From Pieris napi (Eukaryota > Arthropoda > Insecta > Lepidoptera > Pieridae), in contig NC_062244.1 in assembly GCF_905475465.1 (NCBI RefSeq), positions 5,716,501-5,780,500 on the forward strand: DNA of 64,000 nucleotides, given 5' to 3'. The notes beneath the pieces are model-generated. The model saw only the letters and a program-made list of their open reading frames with translations, searched no databases and was not told the origin of the DNA. Shown piece by piece: positions 34,617 to 48,233 of the stretch. Position 1 is the stretch's first letter. Each line of letters starts with the position of its first letter. The position numbers were made by a program, and so were the translations under genes.

Positions 34617-35159
34617 CATCTATATTACACGATATTTAGCCTTAGTTTATTTAAGGATCATTATATTGTTATCGTTTTCATTCGTTTCCTAATTTCCAAC
34701 CGAGTTACACTTTGTCACTTTCCACGTATCGATATTTTAATAAACCAATTTGACTATTGTAACTAGAATGTTAAATTTATTAGTATTAGTGATATTTGTA
34801 ATATATATAAATATATATATACAACAATATATCTATAAATATATCTATCTTAACAAAATTTCTTGCATCCGATTGGTCCAAAAATTGCTCCAAGGATTGG
34901 AGACTACAGCTGGCCGGGCTCCTGATAATTTTTTTAGAAAATCATTATATGGTTAAAAAATCTATTAATCCAGTCAGCAAGTCCAGATCGGCACTTCACG
35001 CGTCAAACGTTAGAGTGCATGAGCTTTTTGACTACTATCGGGATTGGGAGCTAGGTGAGATTGTCGAGGCACTGAGGCCACAGTCCACAGCAGATAGTCA
35101 GTGCCGCACGAGACTCCGCTCGAGACGGTCACGTAATGCCGCTAGCCGCTAGCGCGCAC

Positions 35160-35999
35160 CGACAGCGCTCACGATAAATCGCCTCCGGTAACCTAACTAG
35201 TGCAAACGTCCACAAAATATCACAGAGCCCATACAATACAGTGTTTAAGATAACTTTTCAGCTGATCAAACTTTTGAGGTTAGAATTTTCCTCCCGCTTT
35301 TCCGAAGTTCGCGCCATCAAAATCCTTTCGGCCTCTGCAGTTGCATAACAATGCAGGCCGCGTGGAAATGTTTGGTACAGTGAAAATTTTCGTGTGACTA
35401 GATTCTGTTTCCACGCGGCGAATGGCGTGTTATAGCCTATAGGTGATTTGGACCGATTTCAGTTTAACGACTCGTACTCGCTGGCCGCTTACGAAACGCT
35501 TCAAGCAAAAAAAGTTTTGCCGAAAAAAGTTTGCAATTCGCTTGACGACAGTAATCAGATAAATTAACAAAATTTATTTTCACATGCCGTGATATGTTAA
35601 TCAACAGTTTAAAAGACTAATTATTTATCCAAATATTTGTGGGACTTGACCGTAATCGCATTACCTTTTCTGTCAATATCATTTGCATAAATTGTCCTCG
35701 ATTTCAACAGTTAGAGTTACGATCTGTCTGTGGCTTTGACTGTGATATTTTGTGGTAGTGTCAGTGTATTAGTGAGTTTTGCAGCTCAGGGAAATGTTAC
35801 TAATATTACCTTCCCGATGTGTATTTTACAGCAATACCAGTGTTGAGTTATAAGTTAGAATTACAATAACCACAAGTGATACGATATAGTTGGAAACTAT
35901 AGGAAAGTGACACGCTATTGGTGACAGCGGTTTTGAAAAATACCAATTGAGAACGGTATTTTGAAAGTGCATCTAACCCCGTGTCTGGCTCATACATGT
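35160..35999 (+). promoter_or_regulatory. Probable promoter and non-coding first exon of a plus-strand gene
   Basis: A GC-richer region with CACGCG-containing inverted repeats (ccgcgtggaaa at ~35358 and tttccacgcgg at ~35409) leads into a stretch that ends in a consensus donor, TCATACAT|GTGAGTATT, at 35999/36000. Initiator-like TCAGT sites occur near 35760. No long ORF is present, only a short upstream frame starting near 35792. The exon ends in AT, so a following exon starting with G would complete an ATG. The gene itself must lie beyond 64 kb or be unrecognised. Confidence 0.5.
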
Positions 36000-38900
36000 G
36001 AGTATTTCTGAATTATTTCTTACATCAGATAATCTATAATTATAACACACAATCATAATTATACGAAACTCCTTAAAAGTAATCTGGCATAGAGAAATAG
36101 TAAAAACTTTTTCAAATTAATTAATAACCGTACTACCGAACGTTACCGTTGTTAAAATTTCATTGAAGTAAATTTAGAGGTTAGCCGTGAAAAATACTAG
36201 AGTTACTTTCGCATTTATAATGTGGCTTAATTATTCGCCGGTCAGTAGCTGGCTAATGTTAATGTCAATGATGCTATTTTAGGTTTTAGTCACATATAAT
36301 ACAGTCTATTTCTCTGTTCTAATTTGTTAGTTAAAATTAGATGTTGGCCTATGCGTTTCGCATGACATAAGTGTATTTTTCTATTTAACTATGATGACCG
36401 TCGCCATAAAACGACCTTCAAAATATAAATCGACTTGAATTATAATATATTAATGATCACTATTTTTATATATTATTTTATTGAAAAATAAAAGCACTGT
36501 ACAATAGACGGTGTAAGAATATTAAAAATTCCCTAGAAAATATTAAAATTGTAAACTATTGCCGAAACATAAGATCTGAAGCTCTCGTATTTTTTTAATA
36601 TAAACTACAAAAAGGTTTTATACACAATTGTCGTAACCAAAATTTAAATAAAAGATTCAGATTATAAGATACAGCCAAAAGATCCAATGTAAATTTTACA
36701 AGTCACATTCCACTTGATATTCAGAACTTTCATAACATATAATATTTAAAAACGTTTTAATTGAAACGTTAGTTAAATTCAAATGACTAAAATCTTTTTT
36801 TACTTCCGTCAAAATATTGTAAAACTTTACCACTGTAATAATATATAGCATATTCCGTTAAGACTTACAAATACTTTCACTCTTCTTGGTATTCTTGGAA
36901 GATAAACTAACCGACGTTTCATGCTAACTTTAATTATTAAGTAAATAGGCTTTACTGACTTTATAGCTTTATGACGGTTGCTTATGCGACACTGATTATC
37001 GCAATTTACGAAAGCTAAATTAGTTTAATAAGACTTATTTAATCACTGTCTACTTTTGTCACGTTAAGTGTTAAACACTCAGTTCTTTAGTTTAAAGTTT
37101 TATCGGACTGTTTTAAATGTGTTTTGTTTACGCGAGGTCTACACATAAAATTTATTTAACTGTCTTAAACGCAGATTATAACAGTTAAATAGCTCTAACC
37201 ATGATTAATGAGATGCACTCGAAATGTTATGTAAATAAGGTGTTCGCGTTTAAATCCGTTAATTAAGTTTAATTAAATAGTTGGGCAAGGTTACAATTAA
37301 AAATATTTTTTTTTTGTCAATAGTTTTTATCTACGATATTTCTTTAATTTAAATTTTAGTTCAACATTATGTGAGGCTCACTCTAGATTTTCTCTTTCAG
37401 TGGTTAGCGCAACCTTTACAGGTTTCGTGATTAATTTCAATATGATAAATATTACTATCTTTTACCATTGCTCTCAGCTCTTGCCATTGCAATAATAACT
37501 GGAAACGATAATATAGTTGTAAAAATTTTACTGTGGATTTCTAAGATTAACATACGGATACGTAATAATCTGTACTGTTACCATTTCATTTCAAACTGCC
37601 GAAATCGTAATTAAGATTGTTCAGTAGTTATAGTGCGAATAACGTAAGTAGGGGAAACTGCGTGGTTGTTTTCTATTGCCGTTCAAACAACCTTGTATGG
37701 CCGTTGTACGATTACTGAAAACAACAAAATTATTTTTATTTCGCTAGTCCACACAATAATTGTTTGGTAGGAAATCGAACCCAAGGTCATATGCCTTGTT
37801 AATAAAAGCTACGAAGGCATTATTAGTAGGATTGCCTGGCAGGTATCAGATTCATAACTTTGTATTATTACGTAGTCTTATTAAATATTCTACGTCATCA
37901 CCAGGTTGTTATGATCTCTTATATTCCCCCTTAAGGAGGCCATTATTAATAAGTCATTGTCTTAAAACAATTCGGCTTCACTGTTGTCACAACAACGATC
38001 TTTGTGTTTTCAAGTACATTGGGTAAGAAGCACTTTGTGTTGGTCAGTTACATGCATAATTATAAAAACGTTTAGGTAATTAACTATGCAATTAGGCCCT
38101 TTTAATATTCGAAGTTAAGATACCATTTTTACAAATACAAAATGTTTTTTTTTTAGTAATGTTACAGCTAACACATATCCTTATTATAAAACAAAACACT
38201 TAGACAATATATATGAAACAGAAAACACAAGTACATAACGGACAATGAAAGAAAATTGAAATTAACATACTGCAATTAATACTTAATATTTTAAAGAAAA
38301 ACTAAATTGTTACTGATAAATTCAAAGTCGCTTCAAATATAATTTTCATTATTAGTATCATAATTAGCTAAAACCCGAACCATTGGCGAATTACCCAGAT
38401 AATTCGTGTTTGTACGAGGAACATGGGACTATTGTGAATATCTTGTCGCATACGGTTGGGGGATTCTTAGAGAAATTAACGACAACAAATAGCTATCTAT
38501 CCGCCCACTAAGCGCGTTTAATTAATAGCGTGAAAAAATAATCATTCTTGCTGACTTCGCCGACATTCCAATGCGTCTAAATTAAAATATTTGTAAGAAT
38601 TTGCATAGCTATTTTCTACTATGAAAGTGTGTATGTTATTAAGTAACAGGTACCTAATAACCCTTAGGGTAAATTTCTTAGTAAATAATGGTTAACATTA
38701 TATAATTGAAACATTATATGGTCCTTGTTGCGTATATAATAATAAAATTAAATCATTAAAAATAATGTCAAAATTTATTTAATAATTATTATATCGAAAA
38801 TATAACATGTCAGGAATATCTTCAAAAAAAAAACAGTCTCTTAGGCTAATTGGATCTATTATTTTATTTCGATTCGATATTATTTGTGTATGGCTGGTTT

Positions 38901-40750
38901 AGTGTCTGTATATCTTCAGCTAGAACGATAGTTCTTAAAGATTTGTTTCACAATAATCATAAGTGTTCGTTAATATATTTTTTTAATTTGAAATGACTAT
39001 TTGTTTCCATTTGTTTTATAGTTGACACTAAATGAATGGCGTGAATGGATCTGGTTTTCTAGCCGTTCGACTCAATGAAATCAGTTTCGGATGCAAATAT
39101 GAGTTTCAATAGGATTAAAGATCCATGTTCTGTAAACTTTGTGTCTGTTATTTTCAATTAAGCAGAATACTTAAGCTTTTAGCAAATACCTCCAAAACTG
39201 CTTTATTAAGATGCAGCCTATTTTCATACTCATGAAAAAGCGTAGCCTCCAGATTTGTCATGTTGATTGTAGCAGTCGAAAAACGGGATCTCTTTAAAAG
39301 GCATCATATGATGTTCTTTAATTAATTTTTATTACAAAAAGACAATAGTATTCGCGTCTAATTGGAAACAAAGATCTTTACGCCATAAAAGAAATTGTAA
39401 TGATGTGTTTTCGATTGCATAATATTTATACAAACTCAGGTACATTATATTTTCTTTGAAGAAACATAGGTTTTCTTTTCTTTTTCTGCTTCTTAATAGT
39501 CTATAATTTTTGGCCCTTACTCTCTCACTTCCAATATATACCTATACCAACAGCGAACCCGATTTCAATAATGAGTTTTTGTACCGCGACGTCAGCGCTA
39601 TGGATATTGAGATACATCGAACTTGCATACAACAACTAATGTGCCGCTGTTTGTACAAACGAAGCCCAATTGACATAAAAAAGACAGTACTTTTCTATTA
39701 TGTACCCAAATATTATTGTAAACTTGAGTAGAAGTTACAATTGTATTTAGCTACTTTAAAGGCTAATCGCCTTGTCACCTAGAAATGAAGATTTCTCTTG
39801 TTTAAAGAAAAAATTCACAATTCCGCATATTCGTGACATATTAATTCGAATTTGCCAATTGTTCGGGAATTGTTACAAGTGTTGCAATACTCGAAACGAC
39901 AAACACATTAGCTTTCGTATCGCACAGATTGTTATCATTTACAAAATACTAGCGGCCTTTCCCGGCTTCGCTCATCTGGACTTTTTTATTATTTTGTAAA
40001 AAAATATAGCCTATGGTACTTGGGAATATTGTAGTATTCGAATGGTGAATTTTTTGAAATCAGTCCTGTTTTTGAGATATTTCGTGACAAATATTCCAAA
40101 ATACAAATATTTCCTCTTAATGTAAACTAGAAAATTCTTCTTCTGTCTGTCGCTGATCATGAATGTAAAGCAATCGAAACGTTGAGTTATGTAATGTAAT
40201 AAATTCGCGTATATGCCCTTTTTATTAACATTTGTTAATTTTAAAAGTGTATTTGACGTTACACATATGTTTAACATACGTGCCTAACTCATAAGGTATT
40301 AGAACTGTTGGTTAATGAATAGAGAACCTTTTTTATAAATTATTCATACGGGCGCGGGAGCAATCGCGTTTTTAATTAATTAAGAAATTGCGTCATCGAC
40401 ACCTTGAGATGATTTATAAAGTTTAATTCATTATTTGTTAAACAATTTAGTGACCATGAGCGGGTTCATTGACACGACTCCGTGCAAACGTAAGAAATGG
40501 TGCGTTATCATATATTTTTCACGCATTACTGATAACGTAACTGCACTATGATTATTGTTTATGCGTTACGTTTCTAAACCGCTATTTGTCCCATACCCCA
40601 ATAGGATGAATAGTGCTTCCTAATTTAGTAACACCTTGCGTGTACCCTTTTTCGGCCTTAGACGCACATTTGGTCCGTTTTGGGGTAAGTTATTGACTTA
40701 GAACTTAATGTGTTTAAAATTTAAAAAAAACTTTTTGGTCTTGGTAGCAG
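36000..40750. other. AT-rich non-coding DNA, probable long first intron (part 1)
   Basis: No exon or RNA gene is recognised. Only a repeat copy at 38150-38240 and a short repeat head at 39946-39995 stand out. A donor-like GGG|GTAAGTTAT at 40681 follows a mildly GC-richer stretch, but no matching frame was found. Confidence 0.5.
38150..38240. repeat. Interspersed repeat shared with 49.3 kb
   Basis: gttacagctaacacatat, ttataaaacaaaacacttag and tatatgaaacagaaaacaca are repeated almost base for base at 49328-49440. It reads as the antisense of a LINE 3'UTR. Confidence 0.6.
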
Positions 40751-40756
40751 CAGGAG

Positions 40757-40995
40757 GAGTGTTAGATTAATGGCCTGACCATGCGCCTTTTAACTTTGAG
40801 GTCGCGAGTTCTAATCTTTCTTTAATTGACTTTTCTTTCTAAGTGCGCGATTAATACGGTCTCGTGCTAAGGAAAACCGGCTTGACTTAGTCCTAAAAGT
40901 GTCGTGCCTCGTGTAGGTATTATACTGAAGGCTCGACGACTTTAAATCAGCCATTGAAATATCACTAAACAGATGTAGAAATCTGAGGCCTAGTT
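40757..40995 (+). mobile_element. SINE, degenerate
   Basis: Relics of the tRNA-headed lepidopteran SINE: gaggtcgcgagttcta in the B-box area, a gtgcgcgattaa body and an aaatctgaggcctagttac end. About 240 bp and strongly mutated. Confidence 0.5.
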
Positions 40996-41747
40996 ACTGA
41001 AATAAGGAAGTGTTTTCAGTTAATTTAAGTTTGTACTTTAGTCGTCTAAACGTCATAAAAAATATTTAACACAAGAGTACAGACTCTTATTCATACACCC
41101 TTCATGTGAGAGGTTGCGTAAAAAATGTATGAAGAGTCACGTACGCATTTCAAATAAAACATTCTTTGGTTCATTCATTCGCTATTTTGTTGGCGTTTAA
41201 TGAGTTACCATTCAAATGAACGGAACGCAATTTGTATCCATTATGAATGACCTGTTTTAATTTTATTTATTCACGATTTATTCTACGAGTATATTGAGAT
41301 ACGAAATTTTCATGTGTAATTTTCAACCAACTCGATTGGAGTGCTCTTGTTTAGAGTTGAGTTTTAAAATTTGAATATAGAATACTAAATTGCTATTATT
41401 CGAATTGTTTTCTTCAACGGGCGTATAGTCTATAACTTATGTCTTTAGTTTTTAAACTATAAATGATATAATTATGAAGAAGCCCATTCTTCTTAACTAC
41501 TTAAGGACTTTTTCCTTAAATTGTTAAGGTACTCATCCAAAAAATCATAAGAGAGAAAATGCATTGGATTTTTTTCTCTTTAAGGATAGCGTTTTATCAA
41601 ATCGTTATTGTTTTGTTTACTATAAAATCTGGGATAAAGATAAGTAATGTCTAGACGTTGAAACGTTTCTTTACTGATCGATCAATATGACATGAAGAAT
41701 GTGGTCAATAAATCATAATTACATTAAAAAAAAAGTGTTACTTTTAT

Positions 41748-41771
41748 TTTATATATATATATATATATATT
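41748..41771. repeat. (TA)n microsatellite
   Basis: About twelve TA units in AT-rich DNA. Confidence 0.85.
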
Positions 41772-43149
41772 TATTTGACCGGGCATTAAATCTATATGTA
41801 TGCAGAAATATATATATTATATATACTTATATAAAAGAACAAAATGTTGAGTTTTCTAAATTAAATAAAACTACATATTACATATATAGTAAACGCATTT
41901 CAGTACTTATAATTAGCGGAAATAACGTAAAATTGATACATACAATAGCAAAATGCATTTCACCTATGCGTAATATATTATATTTTCAAATGCCTTACAT
42001 TTTTATCTTGTAAGGATTCAGTTAATTATACAGGAATTTAAGTTATAAGACTGCGAAAATTATTTACCTAAGAAATATAAAGACGCGGGATTATCTCTTT
42101 TTTCGTATAGAAAACTGCTTTTACTTAGCAATAGTTAAATTACTATGAAAAAAAAGCTTTTCATTTTTTAGAGGTTAATATTATTTACACGATTTGGCTA
42201 TACCATTTCCGACAATTTCAGGTGACACGGTATTTTAAATTTAGAATTCCCATAGACTAAACTTTAAAAAACATGTAAAAACAACGACCTCGTGAATAAG
42301 AACTAAAAATATCACCTAGTCTGAAGGCGGGACAAAATATTTTAATGATAGACAAGGCGGCGAAATGCTTTTATAATCTATGTTTACATTTAAAAAGTTT
42401 ATGCATGTCAAATGCCAGTCAGTTCAACCGAAGGACGTATAAATCGACGTGTGATTTTATTACAATATTACAAGTACTTGTCTATAAATGTCTCTGTGTA
42501 TTTAATCGTGTTTTCAAACCAACGAAATACTTTGTAGAATATTTTTTAAATCTCGAGACTTTTTAATAACGCACACAGTTGTTAGCTATAATACATATAT
42601 ATCTTTTAACCCTTAATAAATCATATTGTAATAAAATTCAAATAATGAGACAACATCCATGAAATTCAAGACACATCAATATTTTATCTGCCCTTTAAAT
42701 TAACAGTTTTATATTCTGCTGACAGTTAACACATAACATTTATAGTATATTACATAATGACGTTAACAGTGACGCAAAAAACATAATTCACACTCTAAAG
42801 AGTATAGACAAAAATATTTAATTTTATTATATCCGGTGGCAGTTGCGTAACATAACACTAACACTACTTCCACAGGCTACTAATGACGTATGTTCGCAAA
42901 ATGAAATTATCGTGATATGTACGTTTTACTTTTATTTCGTTAAGGTAACTTTTTTTAGAGTCTATGGATAGGCTACCTAGCGTCATCTGTGGTTACGGAG
43001 ATAGCAACTATATTTTTGAGTATACACTTAAGTCACTTAAGATCTGTAATAGAGACGTCCTTCAGCCATTTTGCGGGCATAAAACATTATTATAGTAAAG
43101 AAATAATTGTATTGGTTAAATAACTTTAGATTAGACTGCAAGTACATAT

Positions 43150-43312
43150 ATCAGTTCCGGAGGCATGCCCTGCTGTCCTCCGCCAGCCAATTCCGGATAT
43201 GACTTCGTTACTGAACCGTTTCCTCAGTTCTGCAGTAGAACTGGAACTGTGAAAGGTTTGGGTAGACTAAGAGACGAATGTAAGATGTTTTTATCTTTTA
43301 AGTAGTAATGAA
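43150..43312 (+). other. GC-richer open segment, candidate exon or element fossil
   Basis: In a strongly AT-rich region this block is visibly GC-richer and open in two plus frames. One reads SSGGMPCCPPPANSGYDFVT onward; the other reads CPAVLRQPIPDMTSLLNRFL and stops. A GT lies at the end of the GC-rich part. The second frame has a helix-like composition that would suit a decayed mobile-element ORF. No family recognised. Confidence 0.25.
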
Positions 43313-44554
43313 TTTTGCTTAATTTAACTCAAAAATATTACTATTGTTGAGTCATAATTGATTGACACAATTACTTCGGCTAAGACTACCTTTCAATGTG
43401 TGTCTTTGACCTACTTAACATAAAATAGTTTTTGCAATATATAATGTCGATATTCTTACTATCAATTCCTATGTTGTAAACCATATCTACGTGGCACTGA
43501 TTTTCTATAGATAGCGTAGAAAGTATACAATGCACGATAGCGGGTTGATATATTACTTATCTATCTGTTATCTATGGTCCCGTTTACATTATCTGTACCG
43601 AAAACATAGCGGAAGTGTACGGGTTACTGAAATTGTAAGATTACATCTTTTTTAATATCTCAATGCTAATATTTACTGTCGCTGCTTCGTCTCGTCACGC
43701 AGCGCTTTAAGTTTTAAACTAAATATTCAGGGTAATGCGAGCTAAACCAGTAATACACTATCACATTTACGTAAACTGTCAAGAGAACTGAAAATCTATG
43801 GCTTTTTTCGACATGTAAGTTGGCGTTTTGGCGGTAAATGTTTTTATTTATCGAATGTTTTACGCAAATGTTGCTGATATGTATTGCTATTATTTGTAGA
43901 TTATTATTATCTTGTTTTTAATCTAGTGAAATAGGGCTATCTTTCGATTAATTATTAATTGCGTGATACATAGATTAGTCGTCTTCAGACGTCACTTATT
44001 TAAAAAACATGGTGATTGTATTTTTTTTGAGTTGGATTCTTATATGTTACTTCAGTGACAAAAAATTGTGCAAATGTTTCAAGTATTTGTTGATAGTATT
44101 GTACTCAAATATCAATAATACAAAAAATTCAGATCATATAATCGGAATAGAAAGAAATCAGGGTAAAAATTCGACCCCGGTTAGCCCGGAAAGCTAAAAA
44201 AAGTTACTAAGCTAACTTACTTTCGATGTTTTATCTCGTTTAAAATTAACTGACACGCCCTTAAGTAAATTATGAATATTGACAGAATAAATTTCGTGTG
44301 AAAAGCATTTTATGTTAAAACTCGGAAGTGTGTCGTCGGCCCGTTAATTTATAATGAAAATCGACTGATATGTATCTCGACTTTTTAATTATCATTAGTT
44401 TATTGGACATGTTCAAATTAGCATGTCAATGTAATTATTCAAAACCAATATAAACAAATCTTACTAATTCTATTTTCTGGTTAGGAGGTTTTTCATGTAG
44501 AACGCATGCATTAAAGCGGTTAATAAGTAGGATTTACTCGGTACGTAGGTAGGC

Positions 44555-44715
44555 TCAGGGCCAAAATCCAGGAGGTACTAGGAACATATTAAAAGTACCT
44601 ATAACCGACGAGGATGCATGGTGAATGTCATGTGGATGAAGCGAGACAGATATGACATTAGCAAGTGAAGGACCGTGGTCGCTTCCTATCCCTTAGGAAT
44701 AGGCGTGAAGATTTA
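44555..44715 (+). mobile_element. LINE ORF C-terminal fragment
   Basis: The text tggatgaagcgagacagata, then accgtggtcgcttcctatcc, corresponds to the D-E-A-R-R...W-R-S-V-V-S-A-Y-P end of a LINE ORF frequent in Lepidoptera. Frames are broken. Confidence 0.5.
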
Positions 44716-44989
44716 AAAATAAACATGTGTGTGTACGTATGTACACGCGATAGAAGTTATACTTTGACGTAACAAGATAAAAACCTTTTTAAAATTTTTA
44801 TCCTTTGCCTTATTCTACGTTTGTAGAAAAAACGGCAACAACTATAGAAAAAAGGTATTTAATATATTGAATGTTTTATTATCACGCATTTATCTAGATA
44901 AATAAAGTTTATTTAAATATCAGAAAAAAGTTATTTCTACATAATTCAAGAAATGGATATTTTTATTTTAAAATGTTGACTATGCTAAT

Positions 44990-45085
44990 TTCACGGTGTC
45001 GGTTTTTTGTGACGGTGTGCGCGTGCATCGTAAAAATTTACTCTCATCATTATTCCTTAACGCGCCAAAAGAAGTATGACTTCAA
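44990..45085. repeat. Interspersed repeat shared with 26.8 kb
   Basis: Inverted relative of the repeat at 26815-26885: acggtgtgcgcgtgcatcgt, ctctcatcat and aacgcgccaaaagaagta. Confidence 0.6.
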
Positions 45086-45643
45086 ATATATTATCTATAC
45101 TAATTTAAAAATGTTTCTTTTGTAATGTTTTTAATTAATTCTGTCTAGTGTAAATTGTAAATACATATCAAAGAGTACCTCGGATAGCTAAGCGTAAATT
45201 TAAAATTGGTTTAATAATTACCAAATTTAATAATACATTATGTACCTACTGTAATGTGACAATTGACCATCAATTGACTGTCAAATAATCGACTTTCTCG
45301 CTGGTAGTTGAAAAAACAGAAACAGTTATGTAAATAAGTTGATGAGCGAAATTTAAATAAACGTATTAGACAAACTTGTAGAATGCATCAAGATAACCCT
45401 GATAACTGATTTTACGGAAAGTTACGAGAAGTAATGTAATAAATAAAGGGCCAGCTGAATAATTTAATGATTAACAGCTGACCCGAAAGTCAGATTGACT
45501 ATTGGATTTGAATTCGGTTTCTATAGACATTAAGTCTATGCATTTTTATATGCCAATGATAAATTACATCTAAAATGACGTTCAGTAACCTGCGATCGGG
45601 CTTGTAGCAATCGCAATAGTAATAATGTGACATCCTAATTTCA

Positions 45644-45770
45644 ATAGGTAGATAGTACCGGTGACCCCAGAGCTGGTGCTTTCCTCGCTCAACGAATAAG
45701 TATCGCAATACAGCGGGGAAATGCTGCCAGCATTAAAGATACACTGCCACAGGGACCAAACTTTTTTAAT
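45644..45770 (+). repeat. LINE 3' coding fragment, second copy
   Basis: taccggtgaccccagagctg through ccacagggaccaaacttttt. Same family as 20696-20830 and, on the minus strand, 57411-57540. Confidence 0.55.
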
Positions 45771-45944
45771 TTTCAATGAATGTCGCATCAAAAAAGTTTG
45801 AATTGTAAAAGCGCTATGCACCGAAAAAAATATTTGCTATCGTAACAAAAGTCAGGATTACTTAATAATGGTGGTTAAGTATTCTTAAATTTTCTAATTT
45901 TCCGCGGAATTTTCTTAATTTTTTCTCCTGGCAATAACAAACAG

Positions 45945-46038
45945 AACAAAAAAAGAATTAGCGAAATCGGTCCAGCCGGTCACGCGTTATTCCGTGACCA
46001 AGGGAAATAGGGATTCATTTTTATATATATAGATCATA
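45945..46038 (+). repeat. Interspersed repeat tail, 'ctagNNgacccg' family
   Basis: gcgaaatcggtccagccggt...tttttatatatatagatc, the 3' part only. Confidence 0.5.
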
Positions 46039-47750
46039 AAGTCCAAACAGCCCGGTCAATAGTTAAGTACTTTATTTGTGATATTTAATTGTGCCACCTC
46101 AGTCTAAAAGTTAGGATTTTCTGTATTTTTCATAGATTTGGGTGAATCATTTTCTACTTATATCGTTTTTTTTTGTTTATTTATTGGAATTAAATTCCAC
46201 TAAGACACTATAATATATTTATACAATTGAGCTAAGCCATGTACTACAGTTTTATAGAAGACATCTTTTAAAAAGTCCGCGATATCACAGTAAGTAAAAC
46301 AAAAAATATTATTTTTTCATTTAAAAGTCTTTACCGAAGAATGCTTTAGGATATAGAACATCTTGCTACTACCAAATTAATGCGAGTGGAACAGCAGAGC
46401 TCAGCTAATAATATAAAATTTTCCGCCATTAACTAGCCGAAACGTAAGTTTAGAAGTATAAATAGATTCCGAGTAAAACAGGTTCAATCCGGTTATCTAT
46501 ACGCGGAAATATATAAAAAATCCGCTATTCTTCATACGTTCAAAAATTATAGTAGCTTACACCGTACGATTAAAGATGATAAAGCAATAATGTGCGATAG
46601 ACGGACTTAAAACCATGAGGCCCCATTTACGAATAGGGCCTTTACAAAGCACATAAACTTATTTGAAGCTATTTATATATCTACATTGATATTAACATAT
46701 GACAAACGCCAAAATATTTATGTACCGGCATTTTTACGTATATATTTAAGCGGTCATGTATAAAGCATGTCTTACTTTAGTTTGACAAATCAATGTTAGT
46801 CGGGGCCTTTACAGATTTTAATACGCCCATAAATTAAAACCACTTTCAGAATCTAGCCTTAATCTAAGCCTAGCAAATTCTGAGGTCAGTGACTTAACAA
46901 AAAACTCCTTGCACGTGCTCTCGTACGATACTATTAATTAAATACTCGTTTCGATATATGCTTTTGTCTCTTGTATTAGAAAACGTATGGAACTAAATTA
47001 ATTTTCTATTTCTTTAAAGGTTTTTTGAACAGTATGAAAATAACACAGGCTCCACTAAACCTGAAAATCTAATTAAAATAACAATTTAACACACATGGAA
47101 CAAAAAATCTGCTAATATGGTGGCTCGAATCTGGATGTATCTTTTTACCTATAAACAGTATCAAGAACTTTTATTACAGTAGATATAAGTTTAAAAGTAA
47201 AGTAAAGTAAAACATTTTTTGTGACTTGTTGTGATGATTCCTTGTGATTTAGGTCTGACTACAAAACTGCACAGATCGAAGACTCGATATATAAGAAAAT
47301 AAGATTATTTATAATCTATAGAGATTTTTTTCCGTTGAGAATAAGTATAGCACAAATATTACGACATGGAAAAGGTCATATTGTATTGGTCGTTTACCAT
47401 CTGGCATAAAACTACACACCACTTAACGACAGGAAATATAATGTAGGTCTCATTATACATATATTTTGTGTCGGTAAATTACGTAAATATATGAAATGTC
47501 AACGCCACAGGTTAACATGTGGAGGACATGTCGAAAACGTGAAAAAACCGGATATTTTGCTCTGATTATCAAGTTCGACGTTTCGTGCAGGATATGCATT
47601 TAACTGTACATATTTAAGTTATTTTACGATCCAATGCAATTGGAAACTAATGAACCATGACTGTCAAATGGCTTGTGTTAACACGAATATAAGCTATTTT
47701 ACAAAATAGAGCAGTGTTGGCCGAGCTTTAGAGTGCGATTCTCATCCCTG

Positions 47751-47962
47751 CCTTGCGATTCTGTAACTCACTTTTCGAACTCACACAGCGGTTTTCGCAT
47801 CGACGGTCGCTCTCAAATCAGTCGTGAATCATGAAAAGGTGGGAGCTTGTAGTTTATTGTTTATAAGAATGCCAAATCATAAAATGACTGCTTCACGACT
47901 GATTTGAGAGCGACCGTCGATGCGAAAACCGCTGTGTGAGTTCGAGTTACAGAATCGCAGGG
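47751..47962. mobile_element. Foldback MITE, family member 2, CTG-flanked
   Basis: Termini as in the copy at 25230, but the arms are longer (through gcggttttcgcatcgacggt), so nearly the whole 212-bp element folds on itself. CTG flanks lie at 47748-47750 and 47963-47965; the uninterrupted SINE would read ...ctcatccctgaggt. One arm lacks a few bases (ttcgagttac against ttcgaaaagtgagttac), a small deletion. Confidence 0.88.
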
Positions 47963-47971
47963 CTGAGGTAC

Positions 47972-48233
47972 GAAAACTTATATATAAAGAGACTATGGAT
48001 ACAGGTGTTCGCATCACCTCGACGTCCGTCTACAACAGTTTTTGCCGCCCACTACTATTTGGAACCAGCTCCTCACCAGTTCCAAACCAATTTGACCGAG
48101 GGTCCTTCAAGAGCGTACCAATTCTTAAAAGGCCGGCAACGGCTCGCGAGCCCTTTGGTATTGAGAGTGTCCATGGGTGGAGGTATCACTTAACATCAGA
48201 TGGGCCTGCCCGTTTGCCGCTATAGAAAAAAAT
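47972..48233 (+). mobile_element. LINE 3' end fragment
   Basis: Contains aaaaggccggcaacggctcg, ttgagagtgtccatgggtgg and gtatcacttaacatcagatg, a 3' end widespread in lepidopteran genomes, finishing in an A-run at 48225-48232. The open frame in this stretch is the decayed ORF end and not a host gene. Confidence 0.7.

Noticed and set aside
34949..35152. 67-codon plus-strand ORF in a GC-richer stretch
   Set aside because: No motif, no supporting splice site in frame, and an Arg/Ser-rich end typical of translated GC-rich promoter DNA; kept only as part of the promoter-like block.
41699..42013. 104-codon plus-strand ORF
   Set aside because: Translation of a TA microsatellite and AT-rich DNA (Ile/Tyr runs).
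47920..48225. 101-codon plus-strand ORF, protein-like
   Set aside because: Spans the edge of a MITE and a widespread LINE 3' end; it is repeat sequence, not a host gene.
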